64,000 nucleotides of DNA. Origin: an uncultured Bacteroides sp. (GTDB taxonomy: Bacteria > Bacteroidota > Bacteroidia > Cytophagales > Cyclobacteriaceae). The stretch covers positions 310,001-374,000 of the forward strand of contig CABHOV010000041.1 of assembly GCA_902168185.1 (NCBI GenBank). The letters are read 5' to 3'. The first letter of the stretch is position 1. Each line of letters starts with the position of its first letter. The position numbers and the translations under genes are program-made. Below, piece by piece: positions 1 through 7,522 of this stretch. A model generated the notes under the pieces. The model was not told the DNA's origin, searched no databases, and saw nothing but the letters and a program-made list of their open reading frames with translations.

Positions 1-429
1 CTACAGAAGACTCCAGCTAAATTTTTCTTGTTCGGAGGAGGTGAAAAAGAGATCAAATTTTTTGAATCACTAAAGCAAAAATTTCCGAAGAACTGTGAAG
101 TTATAGCAGGGCAATTAAAACTTCGTCAGGAGATCGCTTTGATGCAACATCTGGACCTGATGCTTTGTGTAGATTCTTCCAATATGCACCTCGCAGCTTT
201 ATCGGGAACACCGTTGCTTTCCATTTGGGGAGGTACACATCCGGACGTTGGATTTGGTCCCTATAATTACGCTTACGAAACGAATATAGTGCAGATCAGC
301 CGTGAAGAATTGTCTTGCAGACCCTGCTCTGTTTATGGAAGAGAAAAATGTTTTCGCGGAGATTTTGCATGTCTGAACCGGATCACTCCGGAAATGGTTT
401 CAGAAAGAGTATTGCAACGCTTTCAATAG
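1..429 (+). CDS. Glycosyltransferase family 9 (heptosyltransferase-like), 5' truncated
   Basis: The reading frame is open from base 1, so the gene starts upstream of the window and only the C-terminal part (about 142 residues) is seen. This part resembles the C-terminal Rossmann domain of ADP-heptose:LPS heptosyltransferases (GT9). It has a glycine-rich FFLFGGGEKE strand-loop, and a DSSNMHLAALSGTPLLSIWG segment that matches the family's donor-binding D-x-x-x-x-H-x-A-x-x-G region. The Cys-rich tail (CRPCSVYGREKC) is common in GT9 proteins. The family transfers sugars to the lipopolysaccharide core or related surface glycans at the inner face of the cytoplasmic membrane; the exact sugar cannot be told. 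The HAD gene follows after 39 bases and may be co-transcribed. Confidence 0.85.
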   Translation, partial: LQKTPAKFFLFGGGEKEIKFFESLKQKFPKNCEVIAGQLKLRQEIALMQHLDLMLCVDSSNMHLAALSGTPLLSIWGGTHPDVGFGPYNYAYETNIVQISREELSCRPCSVYGREKCFRGDFACLNRITPEMVSERVLQRFQ

Positions 430-468
430 ACGACTACAACAATTTCAACGCAAAGCACTATATATTTC

Positions 469-1086
469 ATGAATACTATCAACACGATTATTTTTGATTT
501 GGGTGGAGTTTTAATTGACTGGAACCCGCGTTATCTATATCGCAAAATATTCAAGACGGAAGAAGAAGTTTCGTGGTTCCTCGAAAATATATGTACCAAT
601 GAATGGAATGATGCACAGGATGCCGGCCGCTCATTTGAAGAAGCAACATTCGAGCTCATCACAAAACATCCGGAGTGGGAACAACCTATACGCGCGTGGT
701 ACGATCGGTGGCAAGAAACAATTCCAGGACCGCTTCACGAGACCGTAGAGATTTTAAAGTATTTTAAAAACAACTCATCTCACAGGCTATATGCTCTCAC
801 CAATTGGTCGGCTGAAACCTTTCCATGGGCACTTGATAACTTTGAATTTCTGCATTGGTTTGAAGGTATAGTAGTATCGGGTGTGGAGAAGACAAGAAAA
901 CCGTTTCCTGATTTCTACAACATTCTCTTCGATCGATATAAAGTCAACCCTTCACAATCGCTTTTTATTGACGACAATATCAAGAATATAGAAGGTGCCA
1001 AAGCTGTAGGCTTACGCACTATTCATTTTCAATCGCCTGCACAAGTGAAAAAGGAACTACAGCAGTTGCAATTGATACCACTATAA
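469..1086 (+). CDS. HAD-superfamily hydrolase, YihX-like
   Basis: A 205-residue haloacid dehalogenase-family phosphatase. Visible motifs in order: motif I FDLGGVLIDW near residue 9 (first Asp nucleophile present, second motif-I Asp replaced by Gly, as in YihX-like sugar phosphatases and epoxide-hydrolase N-domains), motif II LTNWS near residue 106, motif III Lys in KTRKPFP near 140, and motif IV FIDDN near 165. The alpha-helical cap after motif I marks subfamily IA. The predicted role is dephosphorylation of a small phosphorylated metabolite, perhaps a sugar phosphate, in the cytoplasm. The substrate cannot be assigned. The ATG start follows the glycosyltransferase by 39 bases, so an operon is plausible. 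Confidence 0.85.
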   Translation: MNTINTIIFDLGGVLIDWNPRYLYRKIFKTEEEVSWFLENICTNEWNDAQDAGRSFEEATFELITKHPEWEQPIRAWYDRWQETIPGPLHETVEILKYFKNNSSHRLYALTNWSAETFPWALDNFEFLHWFEGIVVSGVEKTRKPFPDFYNILFDRYKVNPSQSLFIDDNIKNIEGAKAVGLRTIHFQSPAQVKKELQQLQLIPL

Positions 1087-1162
1087 GAAAATCTTTCGGC
1101 AAAGACACACAGATCGCATTCAATGCAGTCTGCTTTAAAAATTATTGAAGAACGTTTTGCGT

Positions 1163-1170
1163 TACCTTTG
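1163..1170 (+). promoter_or_regulatory. Bacteroidota-type -7 element upstream of queG
   Basis: TACCTTTG followed by CAACC fits the TAnnTTTG -7 consensus of Bacteroidota primary-sigma promoters. It ends five bases before the queG ATG, so the transcript would be nearly or fully leaderless. A TTG at 1145-1147 is a possible but closely spaced -33 element. Confidence 0.45.
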
Positions 1171-1175
1171 CAACC

Positions 1176-2102
1176 ATGCAACCGGCACAGTATACTCATC
1201 TTGTAAAAAATATAGCGACAGAGCTGGGCTTTAGTTTTTGTGGAATTTCAAAAGCGGAATTTTTGCATGAGGAAGCTCCGCGCCTCGAGGCATGGTTGAA
1301 GCGAAGCTATCAGGGGAAGATGAGCTACCTGGAGAATCACTTCGATAAAAGGCTTGACCCTGCATTACTTGTACCGGGCGCTAAATCTGTTGTCAGTCTG
1401 ATCTATAATTACTTTCCCAAAGAAGACTTGGCAAAAGAAGGACAATTTAAAATTGCCAAGTACGCCTATGGAGAAGATTATCACTTTGTAGTCAAAGACA
1501 AGTTGAAGCTTTTTATGGAGCGTTTGCAACAACAGGTTGGTGAAGTGAACGGTCGCGCCTTTGTAGATTCTGCACCGGTAATGGAACGGGCATGGGCGAA
1601 GAAAAGTGGACTAGGCTGGATCGGCAAAAATAGCTTGCTGCTTAACAAGCAGATGGGTAGCTTTTTCTTTCTCGCAGAATTGATCCTCGATCTTGAACTG
1701 GAATACGATGGACCTGTAAAAGATTATTGCGGAACGTGTACTGCCTGTATAGATGCTTGCCCTACTGATGCTATAGCAGAGCCTTATGTTGTTGATGGGA
1801 GCAAGTGTATATCTTACTTTACCATAGAGTTAAAGGAAGAGATACCCAATGATGTAAAGGGTAAATTTGAGAATTGGATTTTCGGATGTGATATATGTCA
1901 GGATGTTTGTCCGTGGAATAGTTTTTCAAAACCACACCACGAGCCCAGGTTTATGCCCGATGGCGATCTTGAAAAAATGTCGTTGAAGGATTGGAAAGAA
2001 ATAACCGATGAAGTCTTTCAAAAGATCTTTCGTCACTCCGCAGTAAAGCGTACCAAGTTGGACGGTTTAAAAAGAAATATACAGTTTATCAGGGAAGAAT
2101 AG
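1176..2102 (+). CDS. queG: Epoxyqueuosine reductase QueG
   Basis: A 308-residue protein that reduces epoxyqueuosine to queuosine in tRNA anticodons, the last step of queuosine synthesis, using cobalamin and two [4Fe-4S] clusters. The proposed catalytic Asp lies in [12 protein letters not shown] (D131). Two cluster motifs are present: Cys185/188/191/195 ([12 protein letters not shown]) and Cys238/241/245 ([13 protein letters not shown]), with Cys211 completing the arrangement. Length is typical of the short QueG form without the HEAT-repeat extension. No other queuosine gene is nearby. A strong hairpin follows the stop codon. The annotated ATG sits directly behind a good -7 element. Confidence 0.96.
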   Translation: MQPAQYTHLVKNIATELGFSFCGISKAEFLHEEAPRLEAWLKRSYQGKMSYLENHFDKRLDPALLVPGAKSVVSLIYNYFPKEDLAKEGQFKIAKYAYGEDYHFVVKDKLKLFMERLQQQVGEVNGRAFVDSAPVMERAWAKKSGLGWIGKNSLLLNKQMGSFFFLAELILDLELEYDGPVKDYCGTCTACIDACPTDAIAEPYVVDGSKCISYFTIELKEEIPNDVKGKFENWIFGCDICQDVCPWNSFSKPHHEPRFMPDGDLEKMSLKDWKEITDEVFQKIFRHSAVKRTKLDGLKRNIQFIREE

Positions 2103-2154
2103 CTTTCAGAGATATATATGTATAAAGTATATACTTGCTGGTCTTCAAAAAATA

Positions 2155-2179
2155 ACCCCCGATTTTTTAGGTCGGGGGT
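2155..2179. terminator. Bidirectional terminator between queG and a small gene
   Basis: A perfect 8-bp stem, ACCCCCGA (2155-2162) pairing with TCGGGGGT (2172-2179), with a T-rich loop. An A-rich run lies before it and a T-rich run after it, so it can serve queG on the plus strand and the small gene ending at 2209 on the minus strand. Confidence 0.8.
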
Positions 2180-2208
2180 CAAAAGTTTTTGGTTAATGAG
2201 TTCTAATT

Positions 2209-2394
2209 CTAGGCAACCACAAAGCAACGGTTTAAAATAGCTTCATGTTCTGTCCCAAAGCTGGTATAGCACCAACGTTTGAGTTCATTTACTTCATCTG
2301 CTATCAACAGCTTGATAGCTTTTCGCAGCTCCTTCTCGAACAGAAGGGCATCGAAACTCACTTTTGTAAGAACAGTTTTCGCGTAATGCAGCAT
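2209..2394 (-). CDS. Small conserved-looking hypothetical protein (61 aa)
   Basis: A 61-residue protein with an ATG start and its own downstream terminator. It is predicted to be mostly helical, with an acidic/basic middle (FEKELRKAIKLLIADEVNELK) followed by RWCYTSFG and a C-terminal ILNRCF. The pattern (hydrophobic heptads, Cys in a W-C-Y context) looks coding rather than random, and I have a general recollection of similar short proteins in Cytophagales. No function is assignable. It is divergent from the batD-like gene, and the shared upstream region carries two matching palindromes, which suggests controlled expression. Confidence 0.65.
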   Translation of the reverse strand: MLHYAKTVLTKVSFDALLFEKELRKAIKLLIADEVNELKRWCYTSFGTEHEAILNRCFVVA

Positions 2395-2425
2395 GGCAAA
2401 ATTTGATAGTTAAAAAAATAGGTTT

Positions 2426-2493
2426 CCCTAACATATGTTAAGGTAAAAAATTATCTGAATATCCAAAAGAACAGGCCTTAACTTTTATTAAGG
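2426..2493. promoter_or_regulatory. Twin palindromes in a divergent spacer (candidate operator)
   Basis: Two inverted repeats sharing the half-site TTAAGG: CCCTAACATATGTTAAGG (2426-2443, core TAACATATGTTA a perfect 12-bp palindrome) and CCTTAACTTTTATTAAGG (2476-2493). Their centres are 50 bp apart, close to five helical turns. They lie 32 bases upstream of the minus-strand 61-aa gene and 133 bases upstream of the batD-like gene. A dimeric repressor or activator could bind here; the regulator is unknown. Confidence 0.45.
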
Positions 2494-2589
2494 TACCTAA
2501 AAGAAGGGTAGTTTTAAGGGCAGACAAGCAGAAAAAATAAGCTTTTTACCGATTAACGTCCTCTTCTTAGATGCCATTTGATGTTTCAG

Positions 2590-2597
2590 TATTTTTG
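2590..2597 (+). promoter_or_regulatory. -7 element upstream of batD-like gene
   Basis: TATTTTTG matches TAnnTTTG and lies 28 bases before the ATG at 2626. No convincing -33 TTG is found at the right spacing, so only the -7 element is claimed. Confidence 0.4.
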
Positions 2598-2625
2598 TAA
2601 CGTTTAATCAGGATAAGGTTTTCAT

Positions 2626-4071
2626 ATGTGTATAAATATTTCGATAAAGGCGAGTTTAGGACTTTTAACAGGGTTTCTTTTATCAGCAGCTGTATATGCA
2701 CAGTCGGTGCAGATTACACTGGGGCCTGACGAAGTGGGAGAGAACCAGGCTTGGACGATCACCATTACGGCACAGAATGACCGGCTAAAAAGCTATGATA
2801 ATTTTCCGGAGATCAGTGGCTTTAGAAAACGGGGTACATCTACGCAGTCGAGTACGAACATTATCAATGGACAAATCTCTTCATCACAAAGTGTGATCAC
2901 AACTTACTTGCCAGTCAAGCAAGGAATTATTACAGTGCCCTCTTTTACAATGAAGGTAAATGATAAACCGATTAATGTACCTGGAAAAAAAGTAAAGGTT
3001 GGTCCTCCGGTGCAACAACAACGTGATCCTCTTCGTGACTTCTTTGATCGTCCGGATGATTTTTTTGGTAAAGGCGAACCGGAGTTTGTGGATATAAAAG
3101 AAGATGCTTTTCTCGCACTCACTACCAGTAAAGATGAAGTATATGTAGGAGAAGGATTCAATACTACGATCTCCTTCTTTGTGGCAACAGAAAATCGTGC
3201 GCCTTTACAATTTTATGAACTTGGAAAGCAGATCACAGAGATCCTGAAAAAGGTAAAACCTGTAAACTGCTGGGAAGAAAATTTCAACATTGAAAATATA
3301 GAGGGGGAGAGTATAACGATTAACGGAAAGGATTACACACAGTATAAAATTTATCAGGCAACGCTCTATCCTCTCAACACAGAGCCCGTAGCGTTCCCTG
3401 CTTTTGATATGCAGATGATCAAGTATAAGGTTGCAAAGAATCCTTCCTTCTTTGGTCAGAACAGAAAAGAAGATTTTAAAACATTCAGAAGTAAACCGAA
3501 ACGCGTGAATGTAAAACCACTTCCTCCACACCCCTTAAAAGATGTTGTAGCAGTAGGTGATTATCATCTGGAGGAGCGCATGCGTAACGTAGATATTGAG
3601 ACTGGCAACAGTGCTCCGTATGAATTCAATATATATGGTGAAGGAAATATTTCTGCAATTGAGAAGCCGTTGCTTAAGCGCGATGGAAATTTTGAATTCT
3701 ATGAGCCCAACGTTCAGCAAAACATTACGCATCAAAAAAATCGCGTGACGGGTACGAAATCATTCAACTACTTTATGATTCCGAAAGAGCCGGGCCAGTA
3801 TAAACTTGGAGATTACTTTCAATGGGTATACTTTAATCCCGCCAAGGCAAAATACGATACGTTGAAATCGAAGCTTACAGTATATGTTACAGGCGAGAGC
3901 AAGAAAAATGAAGCAATACAATCCAACGACCTTGGTAGCTTTTATGACAAGATCGACAATGCCGACAATACACTTCAACCGGTAACAAATAACCAGTGGC
4001 AGAAATGGATCTTCAATGGATTCATTGTTGTAATGGTAGGTGCTGCTGTATTCCTGGTATTTAAAAAATGA
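2626..4071 (+). CDS. BatD-like (oxygen-tolerance) membrane-anchored protein
   Basis: A 481-residue exported protein: signal peptide about residues 1-25 (ending AVYAQ), a long beta-rich periplasmic region, and one C-terminal membrane helix (about 460-478) with a KK end. Hallmarks of BatD are visible: an N-terminal VQITLGPDEVGENQAWTITI strand region, the SSSQSVITTYLPVKQG stretch, and the PLRDFF(D) linker near residue 133. In Bacteroidota BatD is usually encoded in a moxR-batABCDE operon; here none of the partners is adjacent. It is also shorter than many BatD proteins, which run nearer 600 residues and have a domain after the membrane helix. The function in the Bat system is poorly understood. 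Confidence 0.85.
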   Translation: MCINISIKASLGLLTGFLLSAAVYAQSVQITLGPDEVGENQAWTITITAQNDRLKSYDNFPEISGFRKRGTSTQSSTNIINGQISSSQSVITTYLPVKQGIITVPSFTMKVNDKPINVPGKKVKVGPPVQQQRDPLRDFFDRPDDFFGKGEPEFVDIKEDAFLALTTSKDEVYVGEGFNTTISFFVATENRAPLQFYELGKQITEILKKVKPVNCWEENFNIENIEGESITINGKDYTQYKIYQATLYPLNTEPVAFPAFDMQMIKYKVAKNPSFFGQNRKEDFKTFRSKPKRVNVKPLPPHPLKDVVAVGDYHLEERMRNVDIETGNSAPYEFNIYGEGNISAIEKPLLKRDGNFEFYEPNVQQNITHQKNRVTGTKSFNYFMIPKEPGQYKLGDYFQWVYFNPAKAKYDTLKSKLTVYVTGESKKNEAIQSNDLGSFYDKIDNADNTLQPVTNNQWQKWIFNGFIVVMVGAAVFLVFKK

Positions 4072-4135
4072 CATTGTCATAAAAAGAAGACGACCCTTAC
4101 TTTAATTCACATCCATCTCCTATCTTCGACCCCGC

Positions 4136-5209
4136 ATGAGCAATTCGTACGGAACCCTATTTAAGATTTCAACCTTCGGAGAATCACATGGCCCAGCTAT
4201 CGGTGTCATTATCGATGGATGTCCTGCAGGTTTGTTGATTGACGAAACGTATATTCAATCAGAGCTTGATCGCAGAAAGCCAGGTCAATCCAAAATAACA
4301 ACGCAGCGTAAAGAAGATGATACTTTCAAAATACTCAGTGGTGTTTTCGAAGGTAAATCCACAGGAACTCCGATTGCAATCGTAATTGAAAATCAAGATC
4401 AGCGCAGTAAAGATTATAGCCATATAGCAGAAACATTTCGTCCATCGCATGCAGACTATACTTACGAAACCAAGTATGGTATACGCGATTATCGCGGAGG
4501 AGGAAGAAGCTCTGCACGGGAAACTGCAGCGCGTGTTGCAGCCGGTGCTATAGCGAAGCTGTTGCTGAAGGAATATAGTATAGATATCCATGCGTACGTA
4601 TCCGAGGTCGGTGAGATTAAAACGCCCCACTATACAACGCTTGACCTAAGCAAAACAGAAGATAATATAGTGCGTTGTCCGGATAGCGGTATAGCCGAGA
4701 AGATGATTGAGTTGATTGATACTGTGCGGCTGGATCGCGATACCATTGGAGGAACCGTTACCTGTGTTGTAAAGAATACACCGGTAGGACTCGGTGAACC
4801 TGTATTTGATAAACTCCATGCAGAGCTCGGAAAGGCTATGCTAAGTATAAATGCGGTGAAGGGGTTCGAATACGGAAGTGGCTTTGAAGGCACAAAGCTG
4901 CGTGGCTCACAACACAACGATGAGTTTTACAACGAGGGCGGGAAGATCAAAACAAAGACAAATTTTTCCGGAGGTATTCAGGGCGGCATTTCCAATGGCG
5001 AGGATATTTACTTTAACGTTGCCTTCAAGCCTGTGGCCACCATTATGCAGGATCAGCCCAGTGTAGATAAACATGGTAATGAAACAACGGTAAGTGGTAA
5101 GGGTAGACATGATCCTTGTGTCGTTCCCCGTGCAGTTCCTATAGTGGAGGCCATGGCTGCGCTTGTACTTGCAGATTTCCTGTTGCGTGCAAAAAACTCA
5201 AAGCTTTAA
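4136..5209 (+). CDS. aroC: Chorismate synthase
   Basis: A 357-residue enzyme for the last shikimate step: 5-enolpyruvylshikimate-3-phosphate to chorismate, needing reduced FMN. Signature motifs: N-terminal [35 protein letters not shown], and the strongly conserved [14 protein letters not shown] and [20 protein letters not shown] around residues 100-140. C-terminal [18 protein letters not shown] is also canonical. Length is usual. It stands alone, 64 bases after the batD-like gene, with no other aromatic-synthesis genes nearby. Confidence 0.98.
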   Translation: MSNSYGTLFKISTFGESHGPAIGVIIDGCPAGLLIDETYIQSELDRRKPGQSKITTQRKEDDTFKILSGVFEGKSTGTPIAIVIENQDQRSKDYSHIAETFRPSHADYTYETKYGIRDYRGGGRSSARETAARVAAGAIAKLLLKEYSIDIHAYVSEVGEIKTPHYTTLDLSKTEDNIVRCPDSGIAEKMIELIDTVRLDRDTIGGTVTCVVKNTPVGLGEPVFDKLHAELGKAMLSINAVKGFEYGSGFEGTKLRGSQHNDEFYNEGGKIKTKTNFSGGIQGGISNGEDIYFNVAFKPVATIMQDQPSVDKHGNETTVSGKGRHDPCVVPRAVPIVEAMAALVLADFLLRAKNSKL

Positions 5210-5365
5210 CATCTCAAACGGCGGCATAACGTTTTTTTTCAAACTGCTGTCCTTCAGGATAAGAACAATTCGGACCGAAATCTTTTTCAAGTATATTGCG
5301 TCAACGTATGACCGTTAGCCTGTCATAGGCTTAAACCTACTTACTAATTTCGTTAAGAACGTATT

Positions 5366-6763
5366 ATGGATGAAATCAAACCTGAAAAGAAAAGCAAGCT
5401 CACACTATATATAATCATTGCTCTCTTCATTGGAATAACCCTGGGTTTCATACTGAATAAAAGTTATGTGAGCCAGGAAAATGAAGCCATTCAGGCTGCA
5501 GATGTAAAGATTGAAAGCTTCAATACGCAATTACAAAAAGCTACAGATAGCAGTGTATATAAAACACTGGCGCAGGAAAAGAAACTGATAGCCAAACAAC
5601 GAAGTGAAGTTCTGTCGGCACGAGATAAAAAGATGGAGCCCTTCTCACTTTTTGCAGATATTTTTCTGCGGCTGATTAAAATGATCGTTGCGCCATTGGT
5701 ACTCTGTACACTCATTGTAGGTGTTGCAAAATTAGGTGACATAAATTCCGTTGGTCGTATTGGAGGGAAGACGATGCTATGGTTTATCAGTGCATCACTC
5801 TTAAGTCTTCTGTTAGGTTTGATACTCGTAAATATATTTAAGCCAGGCATCGCGATGCATCTGCCACTGCCTGACAGTAATGAGAGTGTAGTAGCGCGTG
5901 TAGGATTTTCTGTAAAGGACTTTTTGTACCACATGTTCCCTACCTCTATCATTGATGCAATGGCAAAAAATGAAATCCTTCAGATTGTAATTTTCGCATT
6001 GTTCTTTGGTGTTGCAACGGCAGCCATAGGCGAACAAGGTAAAATTGTGATTAAAGCATTTGATGCAGCAGCACATGTTATACTAAAAGTTACCGGCTAT
6101 GTTATGAACTTTGCGCCACTCGCAGTTTTCGGAGCAATGACTGCCGTAGTTGCCAAACAAGGATTAAGTATACTCAAGACGTACTCTCTTTTCATCGGTG
6201 AGTTTTATATAGGCCTGTCATTGTTATGGGTACTATTAGGCGTTGCCGGTTTCCTGATCATTGGCAAACGTGTCATAAGTTTGATCAGACGCGTTAAGGA
6301 GCCTGTCTTGTTAGCGTTCAGTACATCGAGTAGTGAAGCCGCATTCCCCAAGACGATGGAGGAGTTGCAGAAGTTTGGTTGTAAAGATAAGATCGTAAGT
6401 TTTGTACTCCCGCTGGGTTACTCTTTCAACCTGGACGGAAGCATGATGTATATGACATTCGCCTCGCTTTTTATAGCGCAGTCTTACAATATAGATTTAC
6501 CTATAGGCACTCAGTTGAGCATGCTGTTAGTGCTGATGGTGACCAGTAAAGGTATTGCTGGCGTACCTCGCGCATCATTGGTTGTAATTGCAGGCACATT
6601 GGCTACATTCAATATTCCCGAAGCAGGTCTTGCATTATTGATAGGCATCGACCCTCTGCTTGATATGGGGCGAAGCGCCACAAATGTGATTGGAAACAGC
6701 ATTGCTACTGCCGTTGTAAGCAAGTGGGAAAATGCACTGGAAGCAGAGTCTCCCATTCCATAG
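5366..6763 (+). CDS. Dicarboxylate/amino acid:cation symporter (SDF family)
   Basis: A 465-residue member of the GltP/DctA family that takes up acidic amino acids or C4-dicarboxylates with Na+ or H+. Seen: an N-terminal membrane helix (about 12-29), a hydrophilic insertion (about 30-85) before the second helix, the HP1 serine stretch STSSSEAAFPKT, the TM7 motif as NLDGS (usual NMDGT), the HP2 region GVPRASLVV, and TM8 DMGRSATNVIGNSIAT. In TM8 the Arg and Asn that contact substrate are present, but the Asp that often follows (VTGD, a Na+ ligand in GltPh) is Asn. Substrate is therefore uncertain. It has its own 156-base upstream region. Confidence 0.93.
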   Translation: MDEIKPEKKSKLTLYIIIALFIGITLGFILNKSYVSQENEAIQAADVKIESFNTQLQKATDSSVYKTLAQEKKLIAKQRSEVLSARDKKMEPFSLFADIFLRLIKMIVAPLVLCTLIVGVAKLGDINSVGRIGGKTMLWFISASLLSLLLGLILVNIFKPGIAMHLPLPDSNESVVARVGFSVKDFLYHMFPTSIIDAMAKNEILQIVIFALFFGVATAAIGEQGKIVIKAFDAAAHVILKVTGYVMNFAPLAVFGAMTAVVAKQGLSILKTYSLFIGEFYIGLSLLWVLLGVAGFLIIGKRVISLIRRVKEPVLLAFSTSSSEAAFPKTMEELQKFGCKDKIVSFVLPLGYSFNLDGSMMYMTFASLFIAQSYNIDLPIGTQLSMLLVLMVTSKGIAGVPRASLVVIAGTLATFNIPEAGLALLIGIDPLLDMGRSATNVIGNSIATAVVSKWENALEAESPIP

Positions 6764-6817
6764 GCAAACTCCGATCAATAGTATTGAGAAGTCAGTACGC
6801 CATGAACTAAAAACCTG

Positions 6818-6825
6818 TAATTTTG
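6818..6825 (+). promoter_or_regulatory. -7 element upstream of nfu gene
   Basis: TAATTTTG fits TAnnTTTG and lies 22 bases before the ATG at 6848, giving a leader of roughly 15 bases. No clear -33 element at normal spacing. Confidence 0.4.
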
Positions 6826-6847
6826 TTGGCATAATAAACCAAAAATC

Positions 6848-7426
6848 ATGTTACAGGCCGTTCCAAAAAATGTCCATATCTACCTGGAATCAAATCCGAA
6901 TCCAAATTCTTTGAAGTTTGTGGTGAACGAGATGCTCGTGCCTGAGGCGATGAGCTTTGATTTCCCGGATGTAGAAAGCGCTGGTATTTCTCCGCTTGCA
7001 AAAGAACTGTTTTCATATCCATTTGTAGATCGCGTTTTCTTCGCCAGTAATTTTGTTACAGTTACAAAGAAAGAAGATGTTGAGTGGCTTGAGATTCAGG
7101 GCACGTTAAAAGAGCATATCAAAAAATATCTCGAAGGCGGTAACTTCATCATTGAAGTAAAAGAAAATGACGGTGCTGCTCAAGAAGAGGAAACGGATAC
7201 GATCAAAAAAATAAAAACCATTCTTGATGAATATATCCGCCCTGCGGTAGAGCAAGATGGTGGTGCTATCACGTATCATTCATTCAACGATGGCATCGTT
7301 AAAGTAAGATTACAAGGCTCCTGCAGCGGATGTCCTTCATCGATGGTAACATTAAAAGCAGGAATTGAAAACCTGTTTACGAGAATGATGCCCGGAGAAG
7401 TAAAATCTGTAGAGGCGTTGGGGTAG
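6848..7426 (+). CDS. NifU/Nfu-type iron-sulfur cluster carrier
   Basis: A 192-residue two-domain protein. Residues about 1-90 form an Nfu N-terminal domain (IYLESNPNPNSLKFVVNEML, FASNFVTVTKKEDVEW). Residues about 115-190 form the NifU C-terminal domain with the cluster-binding CSGCPSS motif (CxxC) near residue 157. This domain order is that of Nfu/NfuA-like carriers that pass assembled Fe-S clusters to client enzymes. It has its own promoter-like element and ends in a strong terminator shared with the convergent susD gene. Confidence 0.93.
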   Translation: MLQAVPKNVHIYLESNPNPNSLKFVVNEMLVPEAMSFDFPDVESAGISPLAKELFSYPFVDRVFFASNFVTVTKKEDVEWLEIQGTLKEHIKKYLEGGNFIIEVKENDGAAQEEETDTIKKIKTILDEYIRPAVEQDGGAITYHSFNDGIVKVRLQGSCSGCPSSMVTLKAGIENLFTRMMPGEVKSVEALG

Positions 7427-7468
7427 AATGAATTTTTACCAATAGAATATTATATAGTATAGATAAAT

Positions 7469-7501
7469 AAAAGAGGCTGCCTTTATAGGGCAGCCTCTTT
7501 T
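7469..7501. terminator. Strong bidirectional terminator between nfu and susD
   Basis: A perfect 13-bp stem, AAAAGAGGCTGCC (7469-7481) with GGCAGCCTCTTTT (7489-7501), loop of 7 bases, flanked by A and T runs. It serves the convergent nfu (+) and susD-like (-) genes. Confidence 0.9.
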
Positions 7502-7522
7502 ATTTATTATTCACATGGATCA

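Noticed and set aside
315-497. Plus-strand 60-residue ORF overlapping the glycosyltransferase and HAD genes
   Set aside because: Spans the end of one real gene and the start of another in a different frame.
5491-5952. Minus-strand 153-residue ORF
   Set aside because: Antisense to the symporter; composition follows the opposite strand and no family signal is present.
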